Shown in pieces: positions 50,104 through 62,829 of a stretch of DNA of 64,000 bases. How positions within the stretch are numbered: position 1 is the first letter of the stretch; each line of letters starts with the position of its first letter. The DNA comes from Linanthus parryae (lineage: Eukaryota > Streptophyta > Magnoliopsida > Ericales > Polemoniaceae), in the NCBI GenBank assembly GCA_023055425.1, contig JALGPY010000001.1:114805057-114869056 (forward strand). Direction: 5' to 3'. Below the pieces are notes generated by a model, which saw nothing but the letters and a program-made list of their open reading frames with translations, had not been told where the DNA came from and ran no database searches. A program made the translations under genes and the position numbers.

Positions 50104-50260
50104 CCACTAGGCCCTAGGGCCGGCCCGGCCCCTAGCCCACGCGGCTAGGCCGCGGGCTAGGGCTGCCCCGGCCCCTAGGGCGGCCAAAGCTTGGGCGGCA
50201 AGCAAGAGGGGCGGTCCCCCTAAGGGGGCCGAACCTCTATAGGGAGTTGTTTCCAAAACA
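50104..50260 (-). other. GC-rich leader module of copia E
   Basis: A GC island in AT-rich DNA, 290-445 nt downstream of the primer site. On the minus strand it includes TTTGGAAACAAC, GGTTCGGCCCCCTTAGGGGG, ACCGCCCC and then GCGGCTAGGC-type palindromes. Copia A has the same order of motifs at 7850-7990. Confidence 0.6.
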
Positions 50261-50531
50261 ACTCCCTTGCTTGGTGCCCAAGTTTGGTTGTTTCCTGGTT
50301 TTGGAAGAACTCCTTCTTCCCCAAGGATGCCCAAACCCTAGATCTAAGATCCTAAAATTTCTCAAACTCACTAATTCATGCATCCAATGCAAAAATGAGA
50401 TCTTGTTATGAAAGTTTATTGACAAATTGCATCCCATGCTTGATTTGTCTTGTTTTACGCGATAAACAATCAATTTAAGGTGTAAAACAACAAAAACGTA
50501 ACACATAAACCACGTTTATGCTCTACGACAT

Positions 50532-50547
50532 GTGGCTCTGATACCAC
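50532..50547 (-). other. Primer binding site of copia E
   Basis: The minus strand reads GTGGTATCAGAGCCAC directly after the LTR end AACCCTACA. Exact initiator tRNA-Met complement. Confidence 0.9.
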
Positions 50548-52114
50548 TGTAGGGTTTTGATTCATGGATTGCACAACGGAATCATAATCAAACATAAAAC
50601 CATGAAAGACCCTCCAAGGATCACAAGTCAGGAGACATAACGATGGTAAGGGTTAGAAATCATAAACACACCTTAGGGTTCTCCTTTGATGACTTCAAAC
50701 GCGAATAGTGTCACGTCTCTACGGTTGATCCACGCCTAGAGGTGAGATCTAGATCCTCCAAATCCATGTGCTAGCTAGGAAGAATGGAGGAGGAAGAAGG
50801 AATCGCCAACAATGGAGTGCCAAAGGTGGGGCGGCTCTCCTTATGGCCGACGGGTAGGGGGCGGTCCCATAAAGGGGGTTCGGCCCTCTTTTTGAGACTT
50901 GCTCTCTCCTTGCTTTGTTCTCTCCTTTCTTCTATCAAATAGATGTGTGTTGTGTGTAGAGAGAAAAATAAGCTTGGAGTTTTCTTTATATAGTCCAACA
51001 GCTCCTTGTCCTACTACATAAAGAACCCCTCATAATCCTACTCAAGTTCGGATTAGTCCCTTTTGCAAAATAGTCCTTATCATGTCAATACATGGATTAG
51101 TTCTTATTTGCAAATTAATCCTAATCATGTCTCTACATGAATTAGGCCACCTTGGGAAATCCTAATCATGTCTATACATGGATTAGTCCAACTTGCATAT
51201 TAGTCCTACTAAGTTAGCAAGTTGTTGCGATTTGATCCTTTTAATTAATTAAGCATATTAATTAATTATTTCCCATGTCTAGTTCACCCCTATATGGCGT
51301 GTGACCCCATAGGTTCTATTTAGTTGGTAGGAACTATTTACTAATATGGAGCGGCCTCTAGCAAGACATCCATTCTAGCCAACAAATAGAATAGTCATCA
51401 TGACAAACCTTGTGCAAGTAATTGTCTCATCCCTTTGTCTCAATATCTGGATTGGACACGAGACATACAAGTCACACTCGTATATCCAATCCATAGTTTC
51501 TCGATCCTGGAAATAGCCTTATTCGTGCAAATAACATCAATATCCCATATTGATTTATTTGAGTCTGGCCAGACATTCTATAAGCACTATCCCTCGAGTG
51601 GCCTAGGATATTTGCTCCCGTTATGTGGGAGGGACAAATTCTATCTACGTCCACTACGATCTCTAAGCTTGCTTCTTATTGTATCCAGTACACGCCTTTA
51701 TAACTACCCAGTTACGGTGTAGCTTTTGACGCTACCAAAATCACAATAATCCACAACTAGAATATCTAGTGACTTCAATTCTAAGGATGACAATACCATT
51801 GCACCGCGAGAAGCGCTTGTGACTTAACATAACGTGTATGTAGCCTTCTCGGAGATGGGTCAATCCAGTATGCCATTACTCCTAATACATACCCATGTGT
51901 TGGATCATGATATCTCCATATCAATCCAACCCCATACTAGTCTATAGATGATTGTCCAATTAATCATTATAATTGACTAGGGATATTTAAGAATATAACA
52001 CTTATATTCTAAGGACTTCATTCATGTTAACATATCTCCATATCGATAACATAATGAATCGTAAATCCATAAATGTCACAACTAATTGATTGCCTCTAGG
52101 GCATAATTCCAACA
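50548..52114 (-). repeat. 5' LTR of copia E
   Basis: On the element's strand it begins TGTTGGAATTATGCC and ends AAACCCTACA. The adjoining ACGCG is the target duplication. Confidence 0.9.
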
Positions 52115-52920
52115 ACGCGAACCTTCATGAGCCAATATATGGAAGCCTGATCTATGCCTGCAATTATGAAAGATGAATTACTCAACGACGAGGTAAGACC
52201 GTGTAATTTACAAAACACTAGTTGAAAGTAATCTTACCCGTTCCCTTGACGATCTGCTAAATAAAAGAAATTGGAGCGATGGCTTGACCACTGGAGCTTG
52301 CTGCTTCAGCTAACTTTTGATCTGCAAGAGCTTCGCGGGCGAATTATTCTTCAGGGATCGCGTAACCGATTTCCACAGCACTTGGTTCAATGACTTGTGA
52401 GCCCCAGTCCGGCCACAGATTTTGATCAAAAAGCGCATCCAGATCAAAGCTAGAAGAATCAGCAATCACACCAGCAAGTGAAACATTTTCACCAAGTCCC
52501 TCTGAGGACGCAACACTTCTTGGGGCATTTGGATTGGGAACAAGTGGGATGATCCTTGGTGGCTTCGCGGTTGTAGCTGCTGGTGTGTTTGTCTTCGAAG
52601 AAGCGTATTGGTGTGGCTCAGCCATAATTGCGTCCTCACCCCCTTCTCTTCCCAGTTCGGCTACACATGGTGCGGACTCCGGCGCTTCCGGCACGCTTTC
52701 ATGTGCGACATTGGTTTGCGTTCCAGGATTTGCAGCCACTTTGGTCTTGGGTGTTGGAAATGGAGCATCTGCCATCACCTGATCAAGTGCGACACCACTC
52801 GCGTTCGACTCATGCTCAACACTCCCTTCATTAACTAGCATTGCATCCTTGGGAGCGGCACTGATCTCGTTGGCCTCTGTAATGTCCATGTACTGGGAGG
52901 CGAGATTCGAAGCGACCATT

Positions 52921-54434
52921 TGACGGGACAAAATTACGCGTATTGTGCAAGTGTACGGTCAAGTAGTAAAGTGCAGTCTTTAGGACTCCGAGTTGTCAAA
53001 CCCACAGGGAGTTAAACTACTATTAGCCAATCCTTAATTAACCTTTGGGTACAAAGTAGCCGGTAAAAAGGGTCGAACGTTTGTAAGTTTTCCACCCAAA
53101 ATCAAGTGTCTCTACGCAACTAAGAATTGCAAATTAACTGAATGATAGTACTAAGAGTATGGAAAACTAGATGATTTAGGGTCCCTAGGATGCTTAGTTG
53201 ATTTCCGGATTCCATTCACAACACTTCACTCTTTCTTCCACCATATCAGATTATACTCGCATCACATATCTCTCAATCATGTATCACATTGTAGTGTACT
53301 CAACAACAAATACTTTAATCCTAATGTTGTTAATCACACTACTCTATTTGATGTGATAAAGGTACCTACAAGACCTCTCAACCTTGTAAAGTTACACTTT
53401 AGAATAATCAACTGAAACAATCCTCATATGATCACCCTCATTCTTTCACCTCTAAGTCTCAAGAATATTAAGAGTGTCTTCCTACTCTTCACGAACCTAG
53501 GGTTGAGATACTTTCATACACTCTCATAGATAACTAACATGATATGGGTGATCAAGCCTCACATGTTAAGAATTAATAACTCAAGTAGAAGAATGACTGA
53601 AATCAAGAGTGAAATTAAGCTTGAAGCATGAAGTAAATCTATGAATCCATCAATTAACCAAGTAAACCCTAGTTCTCCATAATCACCTAGCTATGAGTTT
53701 AGCTAGACATGAAATATCTTGACAATATCATATTCTCCATGGAAAATAGTACAAGAGATGAAGAAGAAGAATCAAACGATGAAATCCTTGAAGAGATGCG
53801 TGAATCCTCTCTTCCTAGAGCTCCCTTGCGTGTTTCTCTCTTCCTCCATTGTGCGTGAATGTTGCTCCGGGTCTTTTTTTTCGTTTTTTACCAGCGGGGG
53901 CGAATGTTTAATGTAATTTGGCTGAAATTGCATTTCAGCCCCTCTAGTTTGTAATTCCCGGCCAGAATTGCAAGCTGATCTTGCGCGAGCCATTACTCTC
54001 TCCTTTGGACTCCGATTAAGCTCCGTGACCTATCGTTGGAAAGCTCTTTAAGTGTAATTTCATTTGACACTGGTCTCACTCCCAAATTCATTGTATAAAT
54101 AAAGATATCTTTATATTAGTGCAAACACGTCATCCTAGCTTCTTCCAACTCAGCTTCTCTTTACTCCACTTGTGCTTCCGTTGTTTCCGAAGTTCGTTCA
54201 ATGACTCCTATCACCCAATTATCATCCGTTCCTGCCAAGACAACATGAAAAAAACATACCAAGCGATTATATTTGACAAATAACAACGAAATATGCATAG
54301 AAATGCCCCGACTAACATTATAGTGCATATGAAGCATCAAGTGATAAAACGCAACATATTCTCAAAAGTTAAGCTCAAATCTCTCATGATAATGTGGAAA
54401 ATGATGGTAATATATAGCTCCTAAAAGGCGCTAT
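52921..54434 (-). repeat. 3' LTR of gypsy F
   Basis: 1514 bp; plus strand TGACGGGACAAAATTACG...AAGGCGCTATCA. It matches 58897-60357 with substitutions and an indel near 53700-53760. Copy-to-copy differences are visibly more frequent than in elements C and E, so this insertion is older. Confidence 0.88.
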
Positions 54435-54456
54435 CAAACTTCCCCACACTACCTTC

Positions 54457-54473
54457 TTGCTCGTCCCGAGCAA
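54457..54473 (-). other. Perfect hairpin next to the polypurine tract of gypsy F
   Basis: TTGCTCG-TCC-CGAGCAA, a 7-bp perfect stem with a 3-nt loop, 22 bp from the 3' LTR. On the element's strand it precedes GTGTGGGGAAG. A related hairpin occupies the same position in gypsy fragment G3-1 (28157-28179). Confidence 0.6.
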
Positions 54474-54474
54474 C

Positions 54475-56132
54475 ACTTGCTTCCAAGATTCACATATATA
54501 TTTACTTTGCCTTAGACACAACGACTCAAACACTGGACTATGCAATATACATAACTTTGAACAATGCAACTCGATTATAAACAATTCAGGAAAGTAACGA
54601 ACATATTTTTTTGTTTTAATTAGAGATTGGGAAATCTCGAAGAACAAACCGGCATGTCATAAGGCTCTCACATCCCCTAGAAGATTCTATAACTTCGGTG
54701 ATCCGTAGAACTTGCGGCCAGTTTCGTCACACAAAACGACCACGAACACAAAATAAGTTGCTTCCGCACACTCATCAAATGTATCCCTAACACTTACCAT
54801 CCGAGCTATTTATCAACGGGTTTCAATTTTTGACGGCTTAGGACGGGTAGGATAGGATATTTAGAAGCGTAGTCCTAGACGTCATGATATATCTCACAAA
54901 ACCCGATTCTCACACTTCCTCACCCAAATCCAAGGAACCCCGCCGAATCTAACTACTCTGGCCCTCATTCCCTAAATCTTGGTGCAATTCCGTTCTCGCG
55001 GCCACAAATGTGAAGAAGTGATCAAAACCCATAGCTCATCTCCTTGGTCTTTATGAAGTTTAATTTCCGGCTCCCTATTCCATTTCACTTTCAACTTTCT
55101 CTTTTTTTTTCAATATATATACGTACATGGAGCCACCAATGATGATAACAATATCCAAGGAGGTCATATATCAAGATAGATAACGTGGGGGTGGAATGTG
55201 TCAAATCAATAACGTAATCAAATCTATGTCGACACCCCCACACTCAATGTAAAGCAAATCACGAACCCGATAGTCAATGTATACACGTGCTAATTCCAAC
55301 CAATCCTCCTCATCACCTAAGATGTAGAGAATGTAAAAGAAGAACAAACACGTCCTCCTATAAGATCATCCAACCCCACCCCATATTGTGCGGAAAGAAT
55401 TTCACGCACTACGGCACTCCACCTGTGATCATGGTGTAAGAACACGACTCACCGCAACACCGAAGTGTGCTACTGTCTCTAACTCACCCTCACATCCCCT
55501 CAAAAGATGACATGTGAGATAATCCACTCAAGATGTATAATATCAGCTCACCCTCAACGAACCTCCCTAACTGAACACCCTCTATCATGACGCATAGGAA
55601 GGGACCATTCTAACTAGTGATGAAAGTCACAAGGAATGGCTTCCTAGGCTAGAGGTTGTGAATAAAAGGGGTAGATGGATCAAATTGGGGTAACTAGTGG
55701 ACCTAGGCTGTGAGACTGGAAGTGAGATCCCCATAAAAATCACTCGATCAGCTGTTCAGTTGCCACTACGAGGAGGGTTGACGACTACCTAAGTGACGGT
55801 GGTGTAGCACTACTAGGATAACTAGTCTGAGAGACAGCTACTCACAATTCTCGAGTGCATTAGCCCTATAGCCTTTCCTACTCCAGTATTTCTCGCGTCT
55901 ACCTCACCTCAGATTTTCATACTCCTAAGGAATTTCTATCATTAAGCCCTCGCCACATTTACTCTCTTCAATTACCCTTTCTAAAAAAAATCAATTTTTA
56001 GGATTTTTTAGGATTTTTGCATTTTTTTTGAACTTTTTCTTTTTTTTTGTTTTAATTATCCTAACTCTATATGCTTGGGCCAACTCGATTAACAACACAT
56101 ATGTGTAGGCGGACTCAATAATTAAAAGTGCA

Positions 56133-56219
<87 letters not shown>

Positions 56220-56470
56220 AGGCATTAAACGTGCACATGCAATCCTAACTCTGACACCTACGTGGAAACTGACTCACTAATCTAGATGTAACATGGCTAT
56301 GCAAGTTTAGGCGAGCAAAGATATATGTAAAGCCCCCCACACTTGAGATAATCATTGTCCTCAATGAATTTGGAGTGTCCCCCCAAAGGATATGTTCTCT
56401 AAGTGCAAGGAGTAAAGAGCAAAAATGACAATTGTTTCAAAGAAATTCGCCTAGAGTGACTAGATAAGAG
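54475..56470. other. Non-coding interior of gypsy F
   Basis: No pol motifs on either strand. It contains the compound microsatellite at 56138-56219 and, at 56353-56366, the palindrome CATTGTCCTCAATG beside a C-rich run (G-rich on the element strand). 56470-57060 is also non-coding, with GGCCGAAATA repeated in the minus strand. Confidence 0.5.
56138..56219. repeat. Compound microsatellite (AT)n(AC)n
   Basis: About 55 bp of AT repeats (56138-56192) run directly into about 27 bp of AC repeats (56193-56219). Confidence 0.95.
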
Positions 56471-57170
56471 TTTTAAAATGAGAGAGAGTGAGAGAGAAAT
56501 AGTACCTACGGTCCCGGAGTACCGTTCTTACGGGACCGATTTCGTAAAAATTGGTCAAGAATGGACCGATGTGGTCGACCAATTTTTCGAAAACTCGAGC
56601 AAGGTGAAGCAAGACTACCTCCTTGTGCTCCTCGGTGTCCCCGTCGCAACACTCTTCTTGAGCTTTGGCCGAATCTCACTCCAAGTCGACGAATCGGAAT
56701 TTTTTTTTTCTTGAAGTTCTTTCTTTTTGAATTCCCCCACACTCAAACCGCTCACTATCTCTCAAAAAACTCAAGAGTTAATGTTGTAGTTGGGTTTGCA
56801 AGCAAAACCCAACAACAATTTCGTGATTTGGATGAGTTTTGAGTTTTGGGTGTGTGGGTGTTCTTGAGGTTTGAGAGGAAGAAAATGAAGAAAATGAGTG
56901 TTTGATCCGAATTGGGGGTGGGGAGGATCAAAAATCCAGTTTTTGGCTCATAAATACCCCTCAAAATGTCCAAATTACCCCCCAAAATTGGGCAGCCCGA
57001 CCCATTTCGGCCCCTATTTCGGCCTCTATTTCGGCCCAAAATAGGGATATTTCGGCCTCCATTTTGACTAGCCCCGACACCGACGCTAAAAACATGACCA
57101 ATATGTCCTCAATCACCCCATATGCCTGGCGAATGGATTTGTCTACTATTTGCAACATCACACGAGTGTC

Positions 57171-58773
57171 CTAAGGATCCCCCACACATAGCTTCTTGAA
57201 TATAGACAATGGCATCAGGTTAATGCTCGCCCCAAGATAACATGGTGCAGAAGCTGTTATGGAATCACCCAAGGTGACTGGAATCACAAAACTACATGGG
57301 TCGTTGACCTTCTTTGGCAAACCCTGCAGTACACACTCTGATGCATCAGGTGTCAAACAAATCTGCTCACATTCATCCACTCGCCTTCTCCCTGCCAATA
57401 TGTATTTCAGGAACTTGGCATAAATTGGCATCTTCTCTAGAGCTTCACCAAACGGTAGGTTGATTTCAAGCTTCTTGAATACCTCAAGAAACTTCTGGAA
57501 CTCGTTGGCATCACTTTTCTTTCTGGTCCGCAAAGAATATGGAGGTTTAAGAGATATGGGGACAAAATCAGCACGCACCTCTTCTTTCTCTGGCTATAAA
57601 TCAGCCTCTGCCTGCTTGGGTTGGGGTTGCACTACCTCTTCATCATCAAAAATCTCATGCACCATAGCCTTTGAGGCTGTGGCTCGAGCATGTGTAGGGT
57701 ACGGTGGGTCGATCAAAGTCTTCCCACTCCTCGTAGTGATAGCTTCAATAGGCTGAAATCCCTCCACGTAAGTGATATTGGCTCCCAATGGAGCTGGCGT
57801 GGCTAACTGTCTCACAATCTGACCCACTTGCTGTTCCACATCTCGCAAAGCTGTCATGGTAACCTGCAAATCTGCGGCCAGATAAGTCATATGCTGGGTG
57901 AACTGGTTGACATTTCTGCCCATCTCCAGCATCATACTCTTAAGATCATCCATGTCACTGTCTTTTCTTGTCTGCTGTGCTACTTCCTCGTGATGAATTT
58001 TTGCCAAGACTGCTTTAACTTCTGACTCAGGTAGCTTGGACAATTTCTTGCTTTCTCCTAACTGAGATTCTTGCTTTGCAATCTGCTTCATCAATTGATA
58101 TGCGCCCTCCTTATCAACTTTGAAGAAGAAAATCCCTCCAGCTTCACTATCTACATGTTCTTGGTCATCATGGCCTAGACCGTGGTAGAACACCTGAAAG
58201 GTCTTATAGTCTTCAAAATCATGGTTTGGGCACTTTCTCAACATTCCCACAACACGTTCCCACGCTTCCACTAGTGACTCATCTTGCTGCTGCTCAAAAT
58301 TTAGAATGTTAACTTGTAGTTGAATCACTCGGTGGATTGGGTGGAACTTTTCTAGAAACTCTTCAGCACACTGATCTCATATGACAATAGAATTTGGAGC
58401 TCGAGTTTTCAACCATACTGCTGTTGCGCTTCTCAGACAAAAGGAGAAAAGCACAAGCTTGAAAACATCAGTGCTGGCATCCTTATACTTTACCGTTATG
58501 CAGAAAGCATTGAACTCCCCTATAAACTCTTTCGGATCTTCTTCACTTGCCACTAAACTGAAATAAGATTTTTGTTGCTTGGATAGTGGCACCGATCTGA
58601 TTTTTGCGAACTTCCAATTGTGCAGACATCTTTTCCATCTTCCTTGTGATCTTGTCAAGAGCTATTTGCATACTCTTCGAATCCTCGTTGTTTGAGTGTG
58701 AGGAATCTATATATGAGGATGATAGCTCTCTGTTCTCTCTCATCGTGAATACCTGCTCCCTGAGATCACACAC
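57171..58773 (-). pseudogene. Gypsy F gag-protease remnant
   Basis: The N-terminal piece is 58773-58543 in one frame, then a frame change. From 58658 one frame runs to 57171 with two stops (TGA at 58377-58379, TAG at 57594-57596). Gag landmarks are DPKEFIGEFNAF, EEFLEKFHP and LNFEQQQDESLVEAWERVV. The gag/protease linker ITTRSGKTLIDPPYP is typical of Athila. The protease part reads LEINLPFGEALEKMPIYAKF, then CYLGASINLMPLSIFKKL. The family has C-D-L-G-A-S, so the catalytic aspartate is replaced by tyrosine. It continues past a stop at 57171 as VMLQIVDKSIR to about 57080, where homology ends. Confidence 0.8.
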
Positions 58774-58872
58774 AAAGGGAAAAGATCACAGCAACCAACA
58801 AATATAAGAAAAATAATTGAAAATAAAAAGTATCCTAAGCTAATTATCGATCTCACTAATAGTACCGTTAAA

Positions 58873-58890
58873 TCCCCGGCAACGGCGCCA
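58873..58890 (-). other. Primer binding site of gypsy F, tRNA-Asp
   Basis: The plus strand TCCCCGGCAACGGCGCCA equals the last 18 bases (with CCA) of plant tRNA-Asp(GUC); the element RNA carries the complement. Confidence 0.9.
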
Positions 58891-58896
58891 AAAAAT

Positions 58897-60357
58897 TGAC
58901 GCGCCTAAATTACGCATATTGCGCAAGTGTACGGTCAATTAGTAAAGTGGAGGCTTTAGGACTCCGAGTTGTCGAACCCACAGGGAGTTGAACTACTATT
59001 AGCCAATAATTAATTATGCTTTGGGTACAAAGTAGGCGGTAAAAAGGGTTGAATGTTCGTAAGTTTGCCACCCTCAATCAAGTGGCACTACGCAACTAAG
59101 AATTGAAAAATTAAATTAATGATAGTACTAAGAGTATGGAAAAACTAGATGATTTAGGGTCCCTAGGATGCTTAGTTTATTATCGGATTCCATTCACAAC
59201 ACTTCACTCTTTCTTCCACCATATCAGATTATACTCGCAACACATATCTCTCAATCATGTATCACATTGTAGTGTACTCAACAACAAATCCTTCCAGCCT
59301 AATGTTGTTAATCACACTACTCTAGTTGATGTGATAAAGGTACCTACAAGACCTCTCAACCTTGTAAAGTTAACACTCTAGCATAATCAACTGAAACAAT
59401 CCTCATATGATCACTCTCATTCTTTCACCTCTCTGTCTCAAGAATAGTAAGAGTGTCTTCCTACTCTTCACGAACCTAGGGTTGAGCTACTTTCATACAC
59501 TCTCCTAGATAAATAACATGATATGGGTGATCAAGCCTCACATGTTAAGAATTAATAACTCAAGTAGAAGAATGACTTAAATCAAGAGTGAAATTAAGCT
59601 TGAAGCATGAAGTAAATCTATGAATCCATCAATCAACCAATTAAAACATAGTTCTCCATAATCACCTAGCTATGAGTTTAGCTAGACATGAAATAAGAAG
59701 AATCAAACGATGAAATCCTTGAAGAGATGCGTGAATCCTCTCTTCCTAGAGCTTCCTTGCGTGTTTCTCTCTTCCTCCATTGTGCGTGAATGTTTCTCCA
59801 GGTCTTCTTTTTTCGTTGTTTACTAGATGGGGCAAATTTTTAATGTAATTTCGCTGAAATTGCATTTCAGCCCCTCTAGTTTGTAATTCCCGGCCAGAAT
59901 TGTATGGTGATCTTGAGCGAGCCATTACTCTCTCCTCCGGACTCCGATTAAGCTCTGTGACCTATAGTTGGAAAGATCTTTAAGTATAATTTCATTTGAA
60001 ACTTGTCTCACTCCAAAATTCATTGTAGAACTCAAGATTTAGTGCAAACTGGTCATCCTAGCTCTTCCAACTTGGCTTCTCTTTACTCCACTTGTGCTTC
60101 TGTTGTTTCCGAAGTTTGTTCCATGCCTCCTATCACCCGATTAGCATCCATTCCTGCCAAGAAAACATGAAAAAACATACCAAGCGATTATATATGACAA
60201 ATAACAACAAAATATGCATAGAATAGCCCGAACTAACATTATAGAGCATATGAAGCATCAAGTGATAAAACGCAGCATATTCTCAACAATTAAGCTCAAT
60301 TCTCTCATGATAATGTGGCAAATGATGGTAATATATAGCTCCTAAAAGGCGCTATCA
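58897..60357 (-). repeat. 5' LTR of gypsy F
   Basis: Begins (plus) TGACGCGCCTAAATT six bases from the primer site and ends GGCGCTATCA before the target duplication CCATT. 1461 bp. Confidence 0.88.
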
Positions 60358-62829
60358 CCATTCCTTCAATAACTTCAGTTCAAGGATTCATAGTGGGCAA
60401 ATTAGCTGAGGAAGTACTTGAGGGAATCTATGTAACCGCTCCAGATTGTTCAACATCTTCCTCAACCAGAGCCACGCGCACGGCCGCACCATCAGGATCA
60501 ACGCGTTCATCTGAGGAGGAGATGGTTATTTCTTCCCCGCTCGCTCCATGAGCAGCATTATCTGCACTTGGTTGTTCCCGTTGGAGATCTTCCTCTTCTT
60601 GCTCAACGATAAAATCGAGACTGTCCTCGGCAGGGGCCTCTTCCATGTTGGACTTGGAAGTTCCCTCGGGTATGTGAGCTATTGATGGAGGCACTTGCCT
60701 TGCTTGATTTGTCTCCGTCGCATTTGCATCAGCATAGCATTCGCGCACGGATTGAGGGACATGAGCTGCTGGAGCTTGCCTTACTTGATTTTGCTCCAAC
60801 GCACCTGCATTAGAGATTTTGCGAGGGGGCTCAGGAACCACTATGGCACTGCGAATACGTCTCCTCAGTGGAAGAGTATTAGGTTCTGCAAAAATAGCGT
60901 GTCATTCTCGCTCCCGAGCAATTACGGTATTAAATTACAAAAGGATTTTGTGATGAAAAGACCTCCACATGCACGTGGGGTGGCATCTCCCCACTTATAT
61001 GGGATATCCGCGCAAGAGACATGTTGCAGGTTATCATCAATTCCTTTTAACTTAGCATGACCTGCTCATGATGAGGTATTAATCGTTATTTGAAGAGGGT
61101 ATAGTCGAGCATCACATTGATAAGGGATTTACTTACCTGAGGTCTCTCCACATTGATCTACTAACCATTTCCGAATATCTTTTTTAGAAAACCCATGGTA
61201 TAATGCACGCAAGATAAGTTCTTGGTGCGGTAAAGCAAATTGGAAAAGCGTACCTTCCTCACTTTCATCGTCGGCGAGTTCGTGAAATTTTATTTGTGCT
61301 TGATGAAGCTCACTCGCAGTCGAGCGTGAACGTTGTACCTGACTTACAGTTGAACGCGTTGAACGCGAACTCTGCCTTCGCTCTTCGAGACTCTTCTTTT
61401 TGGCTATCTCAATTCGCTCCTCCTCTGTTAACTTTTCTTTCAAGGCTCTTTCTTCAGCCATATGCTTGAATCTTTAATCGCCTCTTCCTCGGTCATTATC
61501 TATCCTAAGTGAAAACTCAAAGAAAATAAAATCCTAAAGATAACTAGCTAATTTTAATTTTCTTGGTGGGGAAAAAAGAAGAATGCACAAATGTCTTCTC
61601 AAATAAATTCTCAAAGTCCAAAAAGATTTAGAAAAAATCTATGGAAGTCTAAGCATACACTCATAGAAATGTGGGCGGTGTTTGGTAGAAGTTGACTCAT
61701 GCGAACCACAAAACTTGTTAATTAAGTCCAATTTGCGAGAAAGTATGCCTTAAAAAATAAGGATCACATGAAACTAGCCATTCTCATACTTATTCAAAAG
61801 CACCCATGTAGGATGGACCTCCAAATCTTTGAACAAAAACGAGTTTTAGAATGGGGGATGTGGTTGTGGGCTTGTATGATCCTTTTGTGGATCTTTGGGA
61901 GGTTGTGCGATTTATCATAATTTCATTTTTTTCCGAGATTTATAGAATTAGCATATTTTTTTTCACCTCCAATCCAAGGCTCTCCAAGACTCACAACAAA
62001 ACAGGGGAATATACAAGCGAGTGAGCTTTTTAATCTAAACCAAGGGAGCTATCTAGGTGGTGACGTAACAATATCCCCGGACACCCCTCTATTTCTTAGG
62101 CATCGCATGGGGTGCCATTGGTCAGCACCACTCCAATGGGCTACAAGTTTCCACCGCAAAAACGATTAGAATAAAATCTTTTTGTGAAGTTCAAATAGCT
62201 TTAGAAAATGAACCATTTATCAAAAGTAGAAGACGTCAAAGTTTATGTGATCAACTTAGCTTGAAGGACTTAAACATGAAACGTAAATTTAGTTTGTCGC
62301 TTTGTGAGAACGCATGAGATTGCGGAATGTGGGATATTGGTGTAGATGTATTGAGTGTAAGTAAAGAATTCCTTATTTAAAATAAAATAAAAAGAACATG
62401 GACTAAGAAATTTCATTATTTGAAAACATCTAGCTTTGCAAAATTCCCCCTTTTTATTTTTTCTCATTTTTTATTCAATTTTTTTTTTGAAATAAGTGAC
62501 TCAACTATAACTTCCTAAGACTCAATAAAGCTATCAAATAAGAAAATAAAACCTAGACTCAACATGAAAGGTTAAAATAAATAAGACTACCAAATAAAGA
62601 AAAAAATCAATGGTTTGACACGGGAAACGAGTTATGCTTCTCATGAAAGGTTCACACATTTTTTTTCAAAATTTTCAACTTTTTAGTTTTTATGATTTTT
62701 CTTTTTTCGAATTTTTTCATTTTTTTGTATTTTTCGTGTAAATCACTAATGCAAGAAAAATCATGCTAGTAACCATTTAAGCAAGAAATAAAATCTACTC
62801 CACCACCCCTCCCCCCAACTAAAATACCA

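Larger units (their letters stand above)
43929..52114 (-). mobile_element. Copia retrotransposon E, inserted in gene H
   Basis: LTRs 43929-45494 and 50548-52114; target duplication ACGCG at 43924-43928 and 52115-52119. The primer site GTGGTATCAGAGCCAC is the complement of 50532-50547 and the purine tract GTGCAAGTGGGAGAC is the complement of 45495-45509. The LTRs differ at about 30 of 1566 positions by eye. The interior carries a broken pol on the minus strand and a leader with a GC-rich module. Family relationship to copia A is shown by integrase and leader similarity, although the LTRs are diverged. Confidence 0.9.
52921..60357 (-). mobile_element. Athila-like gypsy element F, inserted in gene H
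   Basis: LTRs 52921-54434 and 58897-60357; target duplication CCATT at 52916-52920 and 60358-60362. The primer site TGGCGCCGTTGCCGGGGA is the exact complement of the 3' end of plant tRNA-Asp (58873-58890). A purine tract (GTAGTGTGGGGAAGTT) precedes the 3' LTR. Gag and protease occupy 57171-58770. Reverse transcriptase, RNase H and integrase are missing and replaced by about 2.7 kb of non-coding sequence, so it is non-autonomous. tRNA-Asp priming and gag/protease motifs are typical of the Athila group. Confidence 0.88.
43485..61461 (-). pseudogene. Unrecognised multi-exon gene H, split by two retrotransposons
   Basis: Exons on the minus strand: 61461-61137 (ATG 61461 is the first seen; the frame may extend upstream), 60885-60363 joined to 52920-52238 across gypsy F, and 52157-52120 joined to 43928-43485 across copia E. 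Splice sites are TCAG|GTAAGT, TTTTGCAG|AACC, ACGG|GTAAG and ATTGCAG|GC, and the frame is kept through all of them. Five in-frame stops interrupt it: 60428-60430, 60380-60382, 52344-52346, 52257-52259 and 43575-43577; the last likely original stop is 43485-43487. The protein begins with a charged helical stretch (EERALKEKLTEEERIEIAKK), has a Ser/Arg stretch, an acidic Ala/Pro-rich middle and a helical C-terminus (coiled-coil likely). I recognise no family. It may be a captured or transposon-associated gene. Confidence 0.6.

Noticed and set aside
52534..52838. Three overlapping plus-strand ORFs
   Set aside because: Shadows of gene H exon 2 on the minus strand, which has splice sites and frame continuity.
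55991..56218. 75-codon ORF of Val-Cys and Tyr-Ile repeats
   Set aside because: Translation of the compound (AT)n(AC)n microsatellite.
56478..57174. Several ORFs of 66-94 codons on both strands
   Set aside because: Low complexity with GGCCGAAATA-type repeats inside the non-coding interior of gypsy F; no domain.
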